Below are positions 55,004-63,461 of a stretch of 64,000 bases of DNA, in pieces. The notes under the pieces are model-generated. The model had not been told where the DNA came from and made no database searches. It worked only from the letters and a program-made list of their open reading frames with translations. The DNA is taken from assembly GCF_009900745.1 (NCBI RefSeq), contig NZ_WXVU01000009.1:124001-188000 (forward strand), given 5' to 3'. This DNA comes from Chryseobacterium sp. c4a. GTDB lineage: Bacteria > Bacteroidota > Bacteroidia > Flavobacteriales > Weeksellaceae. Made by a program: the position numbers and the translations under genes. The first letter of the stretch is position 1, and each line of letters opens with the position of its first letter.

Positions 55004-55407
55004 TATTTCACTACAATCGTTTTTGTAATCCAGTTATTTCCGCCGTTCCAAAATGTAAAAGTGTATTTTCCTTTTTTCTGTGGATTGAAATTAATCTGAT
55101 TAACTGCTGAATAACTATTTTGAGCACAAGAGCCATTGCTAATGTATTTATAAGCGGTTACTGATCTTTCAAAATCACCGTTATAAATATAATCATATCC
55201 ATAAAATCCCTGACATTGAGATGAATAGGTGGAATATGTTTTTATATGCTGTATCGCCAAAACATCCATAGTATCTTTTGTAATGATTACACTGTCTATC
55301 TTTACTTTACCAATAGATTCAATGGTTTGATAATCATCGTCATTACAGGAAACCAATGCTAAGCCAAACAATAATGCCGAAAATCCAATATTTAGAAACT
55401 TTTTCAT
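55003..55407 (-). CDS. Small lipoprotein of unknown function
   Basis: 134 residues with a lipobox LALVSC (C at about residue 21) and a beta-rich mature part, with four cysteines that could pair. No known domain. First gene of a three-gene overlapped set. Confidence 0.7.
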   Translation of the reverse strand: MKKFLNIGFSALLFGLALVSCNDDDYQTIESIGKVKIDSVIITKDTMDVLAIQHIKTYSTYSSQCQGFYGYDYIYNGDFERSVTAYKYISNGSCAQNSYSAVNQINFNPQKKGKYTFTFWNGGNNWITKTIVVK

Positions 55408-55469
55408 AATCTTTAATTTTCTTATTATTAATAGATGTTTAGCAAAAATTATTCCTCCATCAAGAAAAA

Positions 55470-56105
55470 TTAGGAATTAAAATTACCTTTTGATACATAA
55501 ACCACTTTTTTAGTATCAAAAAACTCTTCATCAAAATAATGTTTCAGATTGAAAATTTCACATTTAAGTCCAGCAAGCTCTTCTGCAAGATCTCCACCTT
55601 TTAAATACAAAATTCCATTATGTTTAGGGTTAAACTGTTCTTTTTCAAATTTCCCTTTCAGCCATCGTAAGAATTCCGGCATTTGAGTTACCGCTCTGCT
55701 GACCACAAAGTGAAATTTTTCTTTTAGCTTTTCCGCTCTTCCGTGAATGGCTGTAACGTTTGTAAGTCCCACTCCTTCCGCTACAGCATTTACCACACTA
55801 ATTTTCTTTCCAATAGAATCAATCAGGGTAAATTGGGTTTCAGGAAATAGAATCGCTAAAGGAATCCCGGGAAAACCTCCTCCGGTTCCGATATCCAGAA
55901 CTTTCGTTCCGGGAGCAAATTCCATTACTTTCGCAATCCCTAATGAGTGCAGAATATGCTTTTCATACAACGATTCCATATCTTTTCTGGAAATCACGTT
56001 GATCTTTTCATTCCATTCATTGTACAGAGTTTCCAGTTTTGCAAACTGTTCTAGCTGTGTCTCGGTAAGATCCGGAAAATATTTTAATAGTAACGATGTA
56101 GACAT
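55470..56105 (-). CDS. rsmG: 16S rRNA m7G527 methyltransferase RsmG (GidB)
   Basis: I place the start at the ATG at 56105 (211 residues); a longer TTG frame to 56153 has a hydrophobic, non-conserved lead. The SAM-binding motif is VLDIGTGGGFPGIPLA, and FHFVVSRAVTQMPEF and LKHYFDEEFF fit the RsmG family. The enzyme methylates G527 in the 530 loop of 16S rRNA. Confidence 0.95.
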   Translation of the reverse strand: MSTSLLLKYFPDLTETQLEQFAKLETLYNEWNEKINVISRKDMESLYEKHILHSLGIAKVMEFAPGTKVLDIGTGGGFPGIPLAILFPETQFTLIDSIGKKISVVNAVAEGVGLTNVTAIHGRAEKLKEKFHFVVSRAVTQMPEFLRWLKGKFEKEQFNPKHNGILYLKGGDLAEELAGLKCEIFNLKHYFDEEFFDTKKVVYVSKGNFNS

Positions 56106-56189
56106 GTGAATTATTATAATCTGCAAAAATAAGTTTTTATTGGCTTTATTCAAATTTTCCGAAAGAGTATATCAAAAAATAACACAATT

Positions 56190-57035
56190 TTATTTTGAAT
56201 TTTCTTTTTCAATAGGATTGTTACTTTTCTTAAGCAACCTTGCCAATTCTGCATCTTCATTTCCCTTACCCGCTTTCTTAATTTGCGCCATATCCAATTG
56301 TGTAGCATATCCATCTTTCAATTGCACCCCCATCTTTCCGGTTTGCCCATCTATGTTGATACTTTCAATATCTTCAGGACTGAATGTCTCATTTTTCAGA
56401 AGTTTCCTATATTCCTGATCAGACATCTTTTTATTGTTTTTAGGAACAAAACTAAATATAGAATTCACTTTTTTCACCTGAATCATATTAAAAACATGAT
56501 GATTATCCATATCTTTCACCCTTATCACAAGCCCCGGAAGGCCGTTGAATTTGTAAGGGCCATCACTGATAGGATATTCTTTGGAAAACCATGCTTCCCA
56601 CTCTCTTCCTTTGTATTGGGCAACCGCTTTCTGGCAATCTATCCCATTGACCTTTAAAAACTCTTTCTGTACAGACCATTTTGGAGCTTCGTGATCCGTA
56701 ACAACAAGATTTGCAGTTTTATATTTATCATATAAATTAGCTTCTCTTTTTGAATAATCTTTTTCAATGATATACCCTAAGTTTCTATCATAATTTTTAC
56801 TCTTAAATAACCTCTTAAGATCTTTGTCTGCCTGATAAATAGAATCTCTTTCATATTTCACAGCATTATAAAAATAAGATTTCTTTCCGTCAGAATCCAG
56901 ATTCATATAATCCGTAACCTGAGAATCTTCATTTTCAATATCTGATTTCATTTTGTATTCATACACAAAACGGTAATTCTGAGCAGACACAGTGCAGACT
57001 AATGCCAAAAATAAAAGAATATAGATTTTTTTCAT
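56190..57035 (-). CDS. GLPGLI family secreted protein
   Basis: 281 residues with signal peptide (ending VSAQ) and the hallmark FNGLPGLVI at about residues 170-178, plus the YKMKSD and EAWFSKEYPISDGPY segments of the family. The family is Bacteroidota-specific with no assigned function. A -7 box TATATTTG (minus strand, 57101-57108) precedes it. Confidence 0.88.
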   Translation of the reverse strand: MKKIYILLFLALVCTVSAQNYRFVYEYKMKSDIENEDSQVTDYMNLDSDGKKSYFYNAVKYERDSIYQADKDLKRLFKSKNYDRNLGYIIEKDYSKREANLYDKYKTANLVVTDHEAPKWSVQKEFLKVNGIDCQKAVAQYKGREWEAWFSKEYPISDGPYKFNGLPGLVIRVKDMDNHHVFNMIQVKKVNSIFSFVPKNNKKMSDQEYRKLLKNETFSPEDIESINIDGQTGKMGVQLKDGYATQLDMAQIKKAGKGNEDAELARLLKKSNNPIEKENSK

Positions 57036-57182
57036 AGTATTAAGCTTTTGATTAAATAGGACTTTTCAAAACAAATTATATCAAAAAAGAACATTAACTC
57101 CAAATATAGTGAATACTTTTAAACCTGATAAAAATCTTTAAACCTATCCCCCTTTTATTTCTCCTGCAAGGCCTTTTTATTA

Positions 57183-57190
57183 TATATTTG
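57183..57190 (+). promoter_or_regulatory. -7 box of the aminotransferase gene
   Basis: TATATTTG matches TAnnTTTG and ends 18 bp before the ATG at 57209. It overlaps a TTG at 57188, which therefore cannot be the start codon. Confidence 0.55.
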
Positions 57191-57208
57191 TTAAAATTCA
57201 AAAAATAC

Positions 57209-58402
57209 ATGGACAAACTTTCAGATAGAGTAAAAAGACTAGGATACTCACAGACTTTTGTAATGTCTAACAAGGCAAGGGAAATGAAGGCGAACGGAAT
57301 TGATGTAATCAGCTTAACCCTTGGTGAACCGGATTTTGATGTGCCGGATAATATCAAACAGGCTGCATTTGATGCTATCAATGAAAACTATAGCCACTAC
57401 TCTCCTGTTCCGGGATTCCTTGAACTTCGTGAAGCTATTGCTTATAAATTAAAAAGAGACAACAACCTGGAATACAAACCAACACAGATCTGTGTTTCTA
57501 ATGGAGCAAAACAGGCTATTTTAAATGTTTTAGCTGCTATTATCAATGATGGTGATGAAGTTTTACTTCCTGCTCCTTACTGGGTAAGCTATGACGAAAT
57601 GGTAAAAATGATGGGTGGAGCCTCAGTAATGCTTCCTACGTCTTATGTTACAGATTTCAAAGTAACAGCTGAACAACTTGAAGAAGCGATTACAGACAAA
57701 ACAAAAGCCATCCTTTTCAGCTCTCCATGTAATCCATCAGGAGGATATTATACTTATGACGAATTGAAATCTATCGCTAAAGTAGTTGCTAAATACCCTC
57801 ATGTAACAATCATTTCAGATGAAATCTATGAATTCATCAATTATGAGACAAAAACTACTTCTATTGCCCAGTTCCCTGAAGTTTACGAACAGACTGCCGT
57901 AATCAACGGAATGTCAAAAGCTTTCGCAATGACAGGATGGAGAATCGGGTATTCCGCATGTCCTGAATGGCTGGCTAAAGCTTGTGAAAAAGTACAGGGA
58001 CAAATGACAAGCGGCGCTAACACGGTTGCTCAAAGAGCTTCTATTGTTGCTTTAAAAACGGATCCATCGGAATACAGATACATGATTGATGCTTTTAAAA
58101 AGAGAAGAGATCTTGTATACGAACTGATCCAAGAAATTCCAGGATTTAAAGTATTGCTTCCAAAAGCAGCATTCTATTTCTTCCCGGATATTTCGCATTA
58201 TATTGGAAAAACTCTGAACGGAACAGAAATTAAAAACTCTGATGATTTCGCGATGTTCTTATTGGAAAATGCTCATGTTGGATGTGTTGGAGGATTTTCT
58301 TTCGGAAGCCCGGAATGCATCAGATTCTCTTATGCAGCGTCTGAAGAAGAGCTAAGAGAAGCGATGAAACGAATCAAAGATTTGTTAGACCAATTCAATT
58401 AA
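57209..58402 (+). CDS. Aspartate aminotransferase-like class I/II aminotransferase
   Basis: 397 residues from the ATG at 57209. PLP lysine K237 (NGMSKAFAMTGWR), D204 (SDEIYE), substrate motif LGEPDFDVP and R245 match the AspB/AspC type-I aminotransferases. It exchanges amino groups between aspartate or other amino acids and 2-oxoglutarate. The M16 peptidase gene starts 35 bp downstream, so they may be cotranscribed. Confidence 0.92.
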   Translation: MDKLSDRVKRLGYSQTFVMSNKAREMKANGIDVISLTLGEPDFDVPDNIKQAAFDAINENYSHYSPVPGFLELREAIAYKLKRDNNLEYKPTQICVSNGAKQAILNVLAAIINDGDEVLLPAPYWVSYDEMVKMMGGASVMLPTSYVTDFKVTAEQLEEAITDKTKAILFSSPCNPSGGYYTYDELKSIAKVVAKYPHVTIISDEIYEFINYETKTTSIAQFPEVYEQTAVINGMSKAFAMTGWRIGYSACPEWLAKACEKVQGQMTSGANTVAQRASIVALKTDPSEYRYMIDAFKKRRDLVYELIQEIPGFKVLLPKAAFYFFPDISHYIGKTLNGTEIKNSDDFAMFLLENAHVGCVGGFSFGSPECIRFSYAASEEELREAMKRIKDLLDQFN

Positions 58403-58437
58403 GAATTCAAAAACAAAAATAAAACACAACCACTACA

Positions 58438-61377
58438 ATGAATTTGTTAAAAAAGCTAACAATCGCGACAAGTATCGCTGCAGCAAGTTTTGCAGGTCAT
58501 GCTTTCGGACAGGATTATCAATGGAAGGAAGCTACCTCCAACGGATACAAGTACAAATACGTCACTAATGATCCTACTGCCGCAAGATACTACATCTTAA
58601 AAAACGGATTAACAGTTATTCTAAGCCCAACCAACAAGGAGCCTAGAATACAGACCTATATTGCAACCAAAGCAGGGAGCAAAACCGATCCGGCCGATCA
58701 CACAGGTCTTGCTCATTATCTTGAGCACATGCTTTTCAAAGGAACCAATCAGTTCGGATCTAAAGATTGGGCTAAAGAAAAACCTCTTTTAGACCAGATT
58801 GATGCTCTTTATGAAAAATACAATCAAACTAAAGATGAAGCTAAGAGAAAGGAGATCTACAAAGAAATTGACAAAGTCTCCGGAGAAGCAGCCAAATACG
58901 CGATTGCTAACGAATATGACAAAATGATGGCTGGTATGGGAGCTGATGGAACAAACGCTTTCACATCTTTTGAACAGACCGTTTACACAGAAGACATACC
59001 ATCTAATGTGGTTGATAAGTTTCTGGCTCTGCAATCCGAAAGATTCAGAGAGCCTATTCTCAGATTATTCCATACAGAGCTTGAAGCAGTATACGAAGAA
59101 AAAAACAGAACGCTTGATGATGATGGAGATAAAGTATATGATACCATGTTTGCCAACCTTTTCCCTAATAACAATTACGGAAAACAGACAACTATCGGTA
59201 CCATTGAACACTTGAAGAATCCATCTCTTCATGCGATCAGAGAATATTACAACAATTATTATGTTCCCAACAATATGGGAATCATCATGTCCGGAGACTT
59301 CAATCCCGATGAAGTGATTGCTAAGATCGACAAGGCTTTCTCTTACATGAAATCAAAACCTATCCCTGAATACATCATAGGACAGGAAAAAGCCATTACT
59401 ACTCCTGTTATCAAAGAAGTTGTAGGCCCTAATCCTGAAAGCGTAATGCTTGGCTTCAGATTCCCGGGTGCCTCTACGAAAGACGCAAGACTTTTAAACT
59501 TCGTAGGAAGCATGCTTACCAACGGACAAGCAGGACTTATTGACCTTGATTTGGTAAAAAAACAAAAGCTATTGGGCGCTTATGCATATCCTTATGCTCT
59601 TAAAGACTATTCGGTATTACTTTTAGAAGGAAAGCCTACCGAAGGACAATCATTAGATGATGTAAAAAGTCTTCTTCTTCAGGAAATTGATAAATTGAGA
59701 AAAGGAGAATTTTCTGATGATCTTATCCAGTCTATCGTAAACAACGAAAAGAAGAATACCATTCAAAAAGATGAAAAATATTCTTCAAGAGCAAGCATCC
59801 TGATGGACGAGTTTACGTCTGATGTTGACCACAAGGCAAATCTGGAATATATTGAAGAAATTTCCAGGCTTACCAAGAAAGATATCATGGATTTTGTTTC
59901 CAAATACCTTCAGAACAATAACTACGTTGCAGTTTACAAGAAAAAAGGCGAAGACAAAAGTATTGTAAAGGTTGACAAACCAACCATCACTCCTGTTTCA
60001 GTGAATAGAGAAGATCAATCTGCTTTTCTTAAGAAAATTGATGAGATGCCTGAGAAAGCAATTGCCCCGGTATGGTTAAATTATGACAAGGACATTGCTA
60101 AAAATAAATTGGGCGAGGTAGATGTACTCTCTGTAAAAAATACAGATAATGCTCTATTCAGAATGTATTATCACTTCGATTCCGGAAAATGGAATAACAA
60201 GATGCTTCCGTTAGCCGCAGAATACTTACAATATCTTGGAACCAATGATAAGTCTTCTGAAACCATCAGCAGAGAGTTTTATAAACTGGCATCAAGCTTT
60301 AAAGTAAGTGCAGGAAACGAAGAAACTTACGTATCACTGGAAGGCTTAAATGAGAACTTTGATAAAACCATCGCTTTATTTGAAAATCTTATTAAAAACT
60401 GTAAGGCAGATCAGGCAGCATTAGATGCTTACAAAGCAAGACTTAAAAAAGCTAGAGCTAATGCAAAGCAGAATAAAGCAACGATCATGGCCGGACTAAG
60501 AAGCTATGCTCAATATGGGGTACAAAACCCATTCAACAATGTTTTGAGTGATGCTGAACTCGATGCATTAAAAGCTGAAGATCTAGTCAACATCCTTCAT
60601 GATCTTTTTAACTTTAAGCATAAGGTACTTTATTATGGGCCAAAAACAGGAACTGAAGCAGTAGCCTCTTTAAAACCTATCCACAAACTGCCTGCAGCAC
60701 TTAAAGAACTTCCAAAGACTAAAACATTTGTACAGATCCCAACAGATAAAAACAAAGTATTATTCGCTCATTACGATATGGTACAGGCAGAAATCTTCTG
60801 GGCCAGAAATGCCGATCAGTACAATTCCACCATTACCCCTACAGTAAGTTTATTCAACAATTACTTTGGAGGCGGAATGGGATCTATTGTGTTCCAGACC
60901 ATCAGAGAGTCTAAAGCACTGGCCTATTCTACCTATTCTTATTTTGCTCTTCCAAGCAAGAAAGAAGATAAGAATAGCATTATGGCCTACGTAGGAACTC
61001 AGGCAGATAAATTCAATGAAGCATCTTCTGCAATGAATGAACTCTTAACGACCCTACCAAAGTCTGAACAATTATTTGAAACAGCTAAAAGCGGATTGAA
61101 AAAAACAATCGCATCCGAAAGAATTTCTCAGGATGGGATCATTTTCTCCTACTTGAAATCTCAAAAGCTTGGAAACAACTTCGATATCAGAAAGAATGTC
61201 TATGAACAGGCACCAAAATTGTCTTTTGCAGACATCAATACTTTCCATGATAACGAAATGAAAAACAAGAACTACACCTATTGTATTGTGGCTGCACAAG
61301 ATAAAGTAAATGAAGCCGATATGCAGAAATTAGGAGAGGTAAAAAAACTCAATCTAACAGAAATATTTGGTTACTAA
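58438..61377 (+). CDS. M16 family zinc peptidase, secreted
   Basis: 979 residues with signal peptide (ending HAFG). The inverted zinc motif HYLEH (93-97) and distal E at about 214 (EAVYEEKNR) mark the active N-terminal half. The C-terminal half (about 530-979) repeats the fold with a non-catalytic site, as in pitrilysin-type M16 enzymes. It should degrade peptides in the periplasm. Confidence 0.92.
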   Translation: MNLLKKLTIATSIAAASFAGHAFGQDYQWKEATSNGYKYKYVTNDPTAARYYILKNGLTVILSPTNKEPRIQTYIATKAGSKTDPADHTGLAHYLEHMLFKGTNQFGSKDWAKEKPLLDQIDALYEKYNQTKDEAKRKEIYKEIDKVSGEAAKYAIANEYDKMMAGMGADGTNAFTSFEQTVYTEDIPSNVVDKFLALQSERFREPILRLFHTELEAVYEEKNRTLDDDGDKVYDTMFANLFPNNNYGKQTTIGTIEHLKNPSLHAIREYYNNYYVPNNMGIIMSGDFNPDEVIAKIDKAFSYMKSKPIPEYIIGQEKAITTPVIKEVVGPNPESVMLGFRFPGASTKDARLLNFVGSMLTNGQAGLIDLDLVKKQKLLGAYAYPYALKDYSVLLLEGKPTEGQSLDDVKSLLLQEIDKLRKGEFSDDLIQSIVNNEKKNTIQKDEKYSSRASILMDEFTSDVDHKANLEYIEEISRLTKKDIMDFVSKYLQNNNYVAVYKKKGEDKSIVKVDKPTITPVSVNREDQSAFLKKIDEMPEKAIAPVWLNYDKDIAKNKLGEVDVLSVKNTDNALFRMYYHFDSGKWNNKMLPLAAEYLQYLGTNDKSSETISREFYKLASSFKVSAGNEETYVSLEGLNENFDKTIALFENLIKNCKADQAALDAYKARLKKARANAKQNKATIMAGLRSYAQYGVQNPFNNVLSDAELDALKAEDLVNILHDLFNFKHKVLYYGPKTGTEAVASLKPIHKLPAALKELPKTKTFVQIPTDKNKVLFAHYDMVQAEIFWARNADQYNSTITPTVSLFNNYFGGGMGSIVFQTIRESKALAYSTYSYFALPSKKEDKNSIMAYVGTQADKFNEASSAMNELLTTLPKSEQLFETAKSGLKKTIASERISQDGIIFSYLKSQKLGNNFDIRKNVYEQAPKLSFADINTFHDNEMKNKNYTYCIVAAQDKVNEADMQKLGEVKKLNLTEIFGY

Positions 61378-61384
61378 AATAAAC

Positions 61385-61410
61385 AAAAGCCCTGGTTTCA
61401 GGGCTTTTTC
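61385..61410 (+). terminator. Terminator after M16 peptidase
   Basis: AAAAGCCCTG/CAGGGCTTTTT with a 4-nt loop and a T tract. Confidence 0.9.
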
Positions 61411-61459
61411 ATTTAATAACACATCAAAAACAATTATAGATTTTATTTATCAAAAATCA

Positions 61460-61491
61460 TTTGTTCGATAGATAAAACTTTTCTATATTTG
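61460..61491 (+). promoter_or_regulatory. Bacteroidota-type promoter of the peroxiredoxin gene
   Basis: TTTG (61460-61463), 20-bp spacer, TATATTTG (61484-61491): the best consensus match in the window. The ATG is at 61524. Confidence 0.75.
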
Positions 61492-61523
61492 CATTAGAAA
61501 TTTAAATATAAAAACAGAAAATT

Positions 61524-62156
61524 ATGTCTTTAGTAGGAAAAAAATTCCCGAATTTAACAATCGACGCAATGTCTGAAATGGGTGATGATTTAAGAATCAA
61601 CATCCTTGAAGAAGCTACAAAAAACCAACAAAAAGTTCTTTTGTTTTGGTACCCTAAAGATTTCACTTTCGTATGTCCTACTGAGCTTCATGCTTTCCAG
61701 GAGGCTTTAGGTGAATTCGAAAAAAGAAACACTAAAGTAATCGGTGCTTCTTGTGATACTAATGAAGTACACTTCGCATGGTTAAACACACCAAAAGATA
61801 ACGGAGGTATTGAAGGAGTAACTTACCCACTTTTAGCTGATACTCACAGACAATTAGCTAATACTTTAGGGATTGTTGATCAGGATTTCGAATACAATGA
61901 AGAAGGAGAAGAAATCTTCACAGGTTCTAACGTAACTTACAGAGCGACTTACCTTATCGACGAAACTGGAAAAATTTTCCACGAAGCGGTAAACGATATG
62001 CCTCTAGGTAGAAACGTAAAAGAATTCTTAAGATTAATCGACGCTTACACTCACGTTCAGAAACATGGTGAAGTATGTCCTGCAAACTGGGAAGAAGGTA
62101 AAGATGCTATGAAAGCTGACAGAACTTCTACAGCAGAATACTTAGCAAAAAATTAA
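61524..62156 (+). CDS. Typical 2-Cys peroxiredoxin (AhpC/TSA family)
   Basis: 210 residues with peroxidatic C51 (FVCP) and resolving C185 (EVCPANW). Reduces H2O2 and organic hydroperoxides in the cytosol. No ahpF lies next to it, and the downstream thioredoxin-like gene is the likely reductant. A strong consensus promoter precedes it. Codon use (TTC, GCT-rich) suggests high expression. Confidence 0.93.
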   Translation: MSLVGKKFPNLTIDAMSEMGDDLRINILEEATKNQQKVLLFWYPKDFTFVCPTELHAFQEALGEFEKRNTKVIGASCDTNEVHFAWLNTPKDNGGIEGVTYPLLADTHRQLANTLGIVDQDFEYNEEGEEIFTGSNVTYRATYLIDETGKIFHEAVNDMPLGRNVKEFLRLIDAYTHVQKHGEVCPANWEEGKDAMKADRTSTAEYLAKN

Positions 62157-62173
62157 TATCTTAATTTTAATAT

Positions 62174-62257
62174 AACAATGTAACAATCTAACAGTATAAC
62201 AATTTTAAAAGTTTTTTGAATTGTTAGATTGGTAAATTTTTAGATTGTTACATTGTT
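62174..62257. repeat. Octamer repeat with two complementary arms, before thioredoxin gene
   Basis: ACAATGTA ACAATCTA ACAGTATA ACAATTTT on the left and ATTGTTAG ATTGGTAA ATTTTTAG ATTGTTAC on the right. The outer arms AACAATGTAACAATCTAA (62174-62191) and its complement (62240-62257) are perfect over 18 bp. CAATCTAACA (62184-62193) can also pair with TGTTAGATTG (62222-62231), so two folds compete. Confidence 0.85.
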
Positions 62258-62278
62258 TATTTTAAAAAAAATAAACTT

Positions 62279-62587
62279 ATGTACACAGAATTAACCGAAG
62301 ATACATTACAAAATATAGTAAACGACAACGAAAAAGTAGTTGTTCAATATGGCGCAACATGGTGCGGAAACTGCAGAATCATGAAGCCGAAATTCAAAAA
62401 ATTAGCATCTGAGAATGACTCTATTCCTTTCTTATATGTAGATGCTGAAAAACTTCCTGAAAGCAGAAAATTAGCAAAAGTAGACAACTTACCTACATTC
62501 GCTATCTTTAAAAATGGTGAATTGGTAAACCAGGTTCAATCTAACCAGGCTGAAAGTTTAATTAACCTTTTTAACGAATTAGCATAA
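62279..62587 (+). CDS. Thioredoxin family protein with WCGNC active site
   Basis: 102 residues with the thioredoxin fold; the active site is C29-G-N-C32 rather than CGPC, and the cis-proline lies in LPTFAIF. The altered Pro-to-Asn dipeptide should raise the redox potential. Position after the peroxiredoxin suggests it recycles that enzyme. Its stop overlaps the next ATG (TAATG). Confidence 0.88.
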   Translation: MYTELTEDTLQNIVNDNEKVVVQYGATWCGNCRIMKPKFKKLASENDSIPFLYVDAEKLPESRKLAKVDNLPTFAIFKNGELVNQVQSNQAESLINLFNELA

Positions 62588-62835
62588 TGAAATTACCAGT
62601 AATCAGACAATTCTATCAGAATCAAACTCCTGAGAACCTAGAAAAAACATTAGAAGTACTAGAAAGCTTTTGCGAATTCAGAGGAACGAGTGAAGAGGAC
62701 TTAAATGTTGCCGGAGAACTTATTACGAACATTTGCGGAGCTTTGGAAGTTCACGCTAATGTACAAAACGGAATGAGCGAAAAAGATGCTCTAAACTCTT
62801 TTGCACAAAAGGTTTTAGGATCTATTGATAAGTAG
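62587..62835 (+). CDS. DUF6952 family small protein
   Basis: 82 residues, predicted all-helical, with conserved-looking stretches RQFYQNQTPENLEKTLEVLESF and LITNICGALEVHANVQNGMSEKDALNSFAQKVLGSI. No catalytic motif; two cysteines. Overlaps the thioredoxin gene by one base, so it is coupled to the peroxide-defence genes. Function unknown. Confidence 0.75.
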   Translation: MKLPVIRQFYQNQTPENLEKTLEVLESFCEFRGTSEEDLNVAGELITNICGALEVHANVQNGMSEKDALNSFAQKVLGSIDK

Positions 62836-63011
62836 TTTTTATCATTTAATATTCTATAAAAACGCAAAAGAAAAAATCTGAGGTTTTCCTCAACACTATA
62901 CTTCCCTATTCTTTAACCTATACTCTACTTTTATCTGAAATAAAACTTCAAGGATCATCAAAAGTCTTATTGAGGCTATATTCAGCACAGAATAATTAAA
63001 GAATATCCAAT

Positions 63012-63043
63012 AAAATCCCGGTGAAATGTCATCAGGATTTTTT
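63012..63043 (+). terminator. Terminator downstream of the DUF6952 gene
   Basis: AAAATCC/GGATTTT with inner TGA/TCA pairs and a following T run. Related in sequence to the hairpin at 63403-63433, in the opposite orientation. Confidence 0.65.
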
Positions 63044-63078
63044 GGGTTCACAGCTTATTATCATTACCTCACTCTATT

Positions 63079-63117
63079 TTCTTCTTCTTCTTCTTCTTCT
63101 TCTTCTTCTTCTTCTTC
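63079..63117 (+). repeat. TTC trinucleotide microsatellite, 13 units
   Basis: Thirteen uninterrupted TTC units. In one frame they code for poly-serine in a 61-codon frame (63026-63211) that starts inside the preceding terminator, so coding is unlikely. Confidence 0.9.
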
Positions 63118-63254
63118 TCATTTCAACGGAAGAGAACTTCAAACCTCACTTAGATTGTTCATTCTACATCATTACTTTCAGAATAACATTCTGCTAAACA
63201 CATTCATCTAAATGTTAATTTTTCAGGTTCTTTTGTACCATCCTACGAAGACAC

Positions 63255-63291
63255 ATATCCTTGTCAAGGTTTAGAACCTTGACAAGGATAT
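63255..63291. repeat. Perfect 17-bp inverted repeat
   Basis: ATATCCTTGTCAAGGTT, a TAG loop, then AACCTTGACAAGGATAT. There is no U tract, so it looks like a dispersed palindrome rather than a terminator. Confidence 0.85.
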
Positions 63292-63402
63292 TAGAACCGC
63301 AAATTTCAACGGAAGCAAAAAAGTAAGGATACTTTCTAAATCCGCTCTAGCTGCAAATCTACGAGAGGAATAAAAAACCTTCCAAAATCAGATTTCGGAA
63401 TT

Positions 63403-63433
63403 AAAAAATCCTGATGAAAAACTCACCAGGATT
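63403..63433 (-). terminator. Terminator after BI-1 gene
   Basis: AATCCTGATGA/TCACCAGGATT with one mismatch; the minus strand continues TTTTTTAATT. Confidence 0.7.
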
Positions 63434-63461
63434 AGTATTTAATGTTAAATAGATTTTCAAA

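Larger units (their letters stand above)
62836..63461. other. 626-bp gap: two related terminators, microsatellite and hairpin
   Basis: In order: terminator (63012-63043), TTC microsatellite, long perfect hairpin (63255-63291) and a terminator for the BI-1 gene. No gene supported. Confidence 0.6.

Noticed and set aside
57188..57208. TTG start extending the aminotransferase
   Set aside because: The TTG is inside the -7 promoter box; the ATG at 57209 gives the conserved N-terminus.
63026..63211. 61-codon frame with poly-serine
   Set aside because: The start lies inside a terminator hairpin and the frame depends on the TTC microsatellite.
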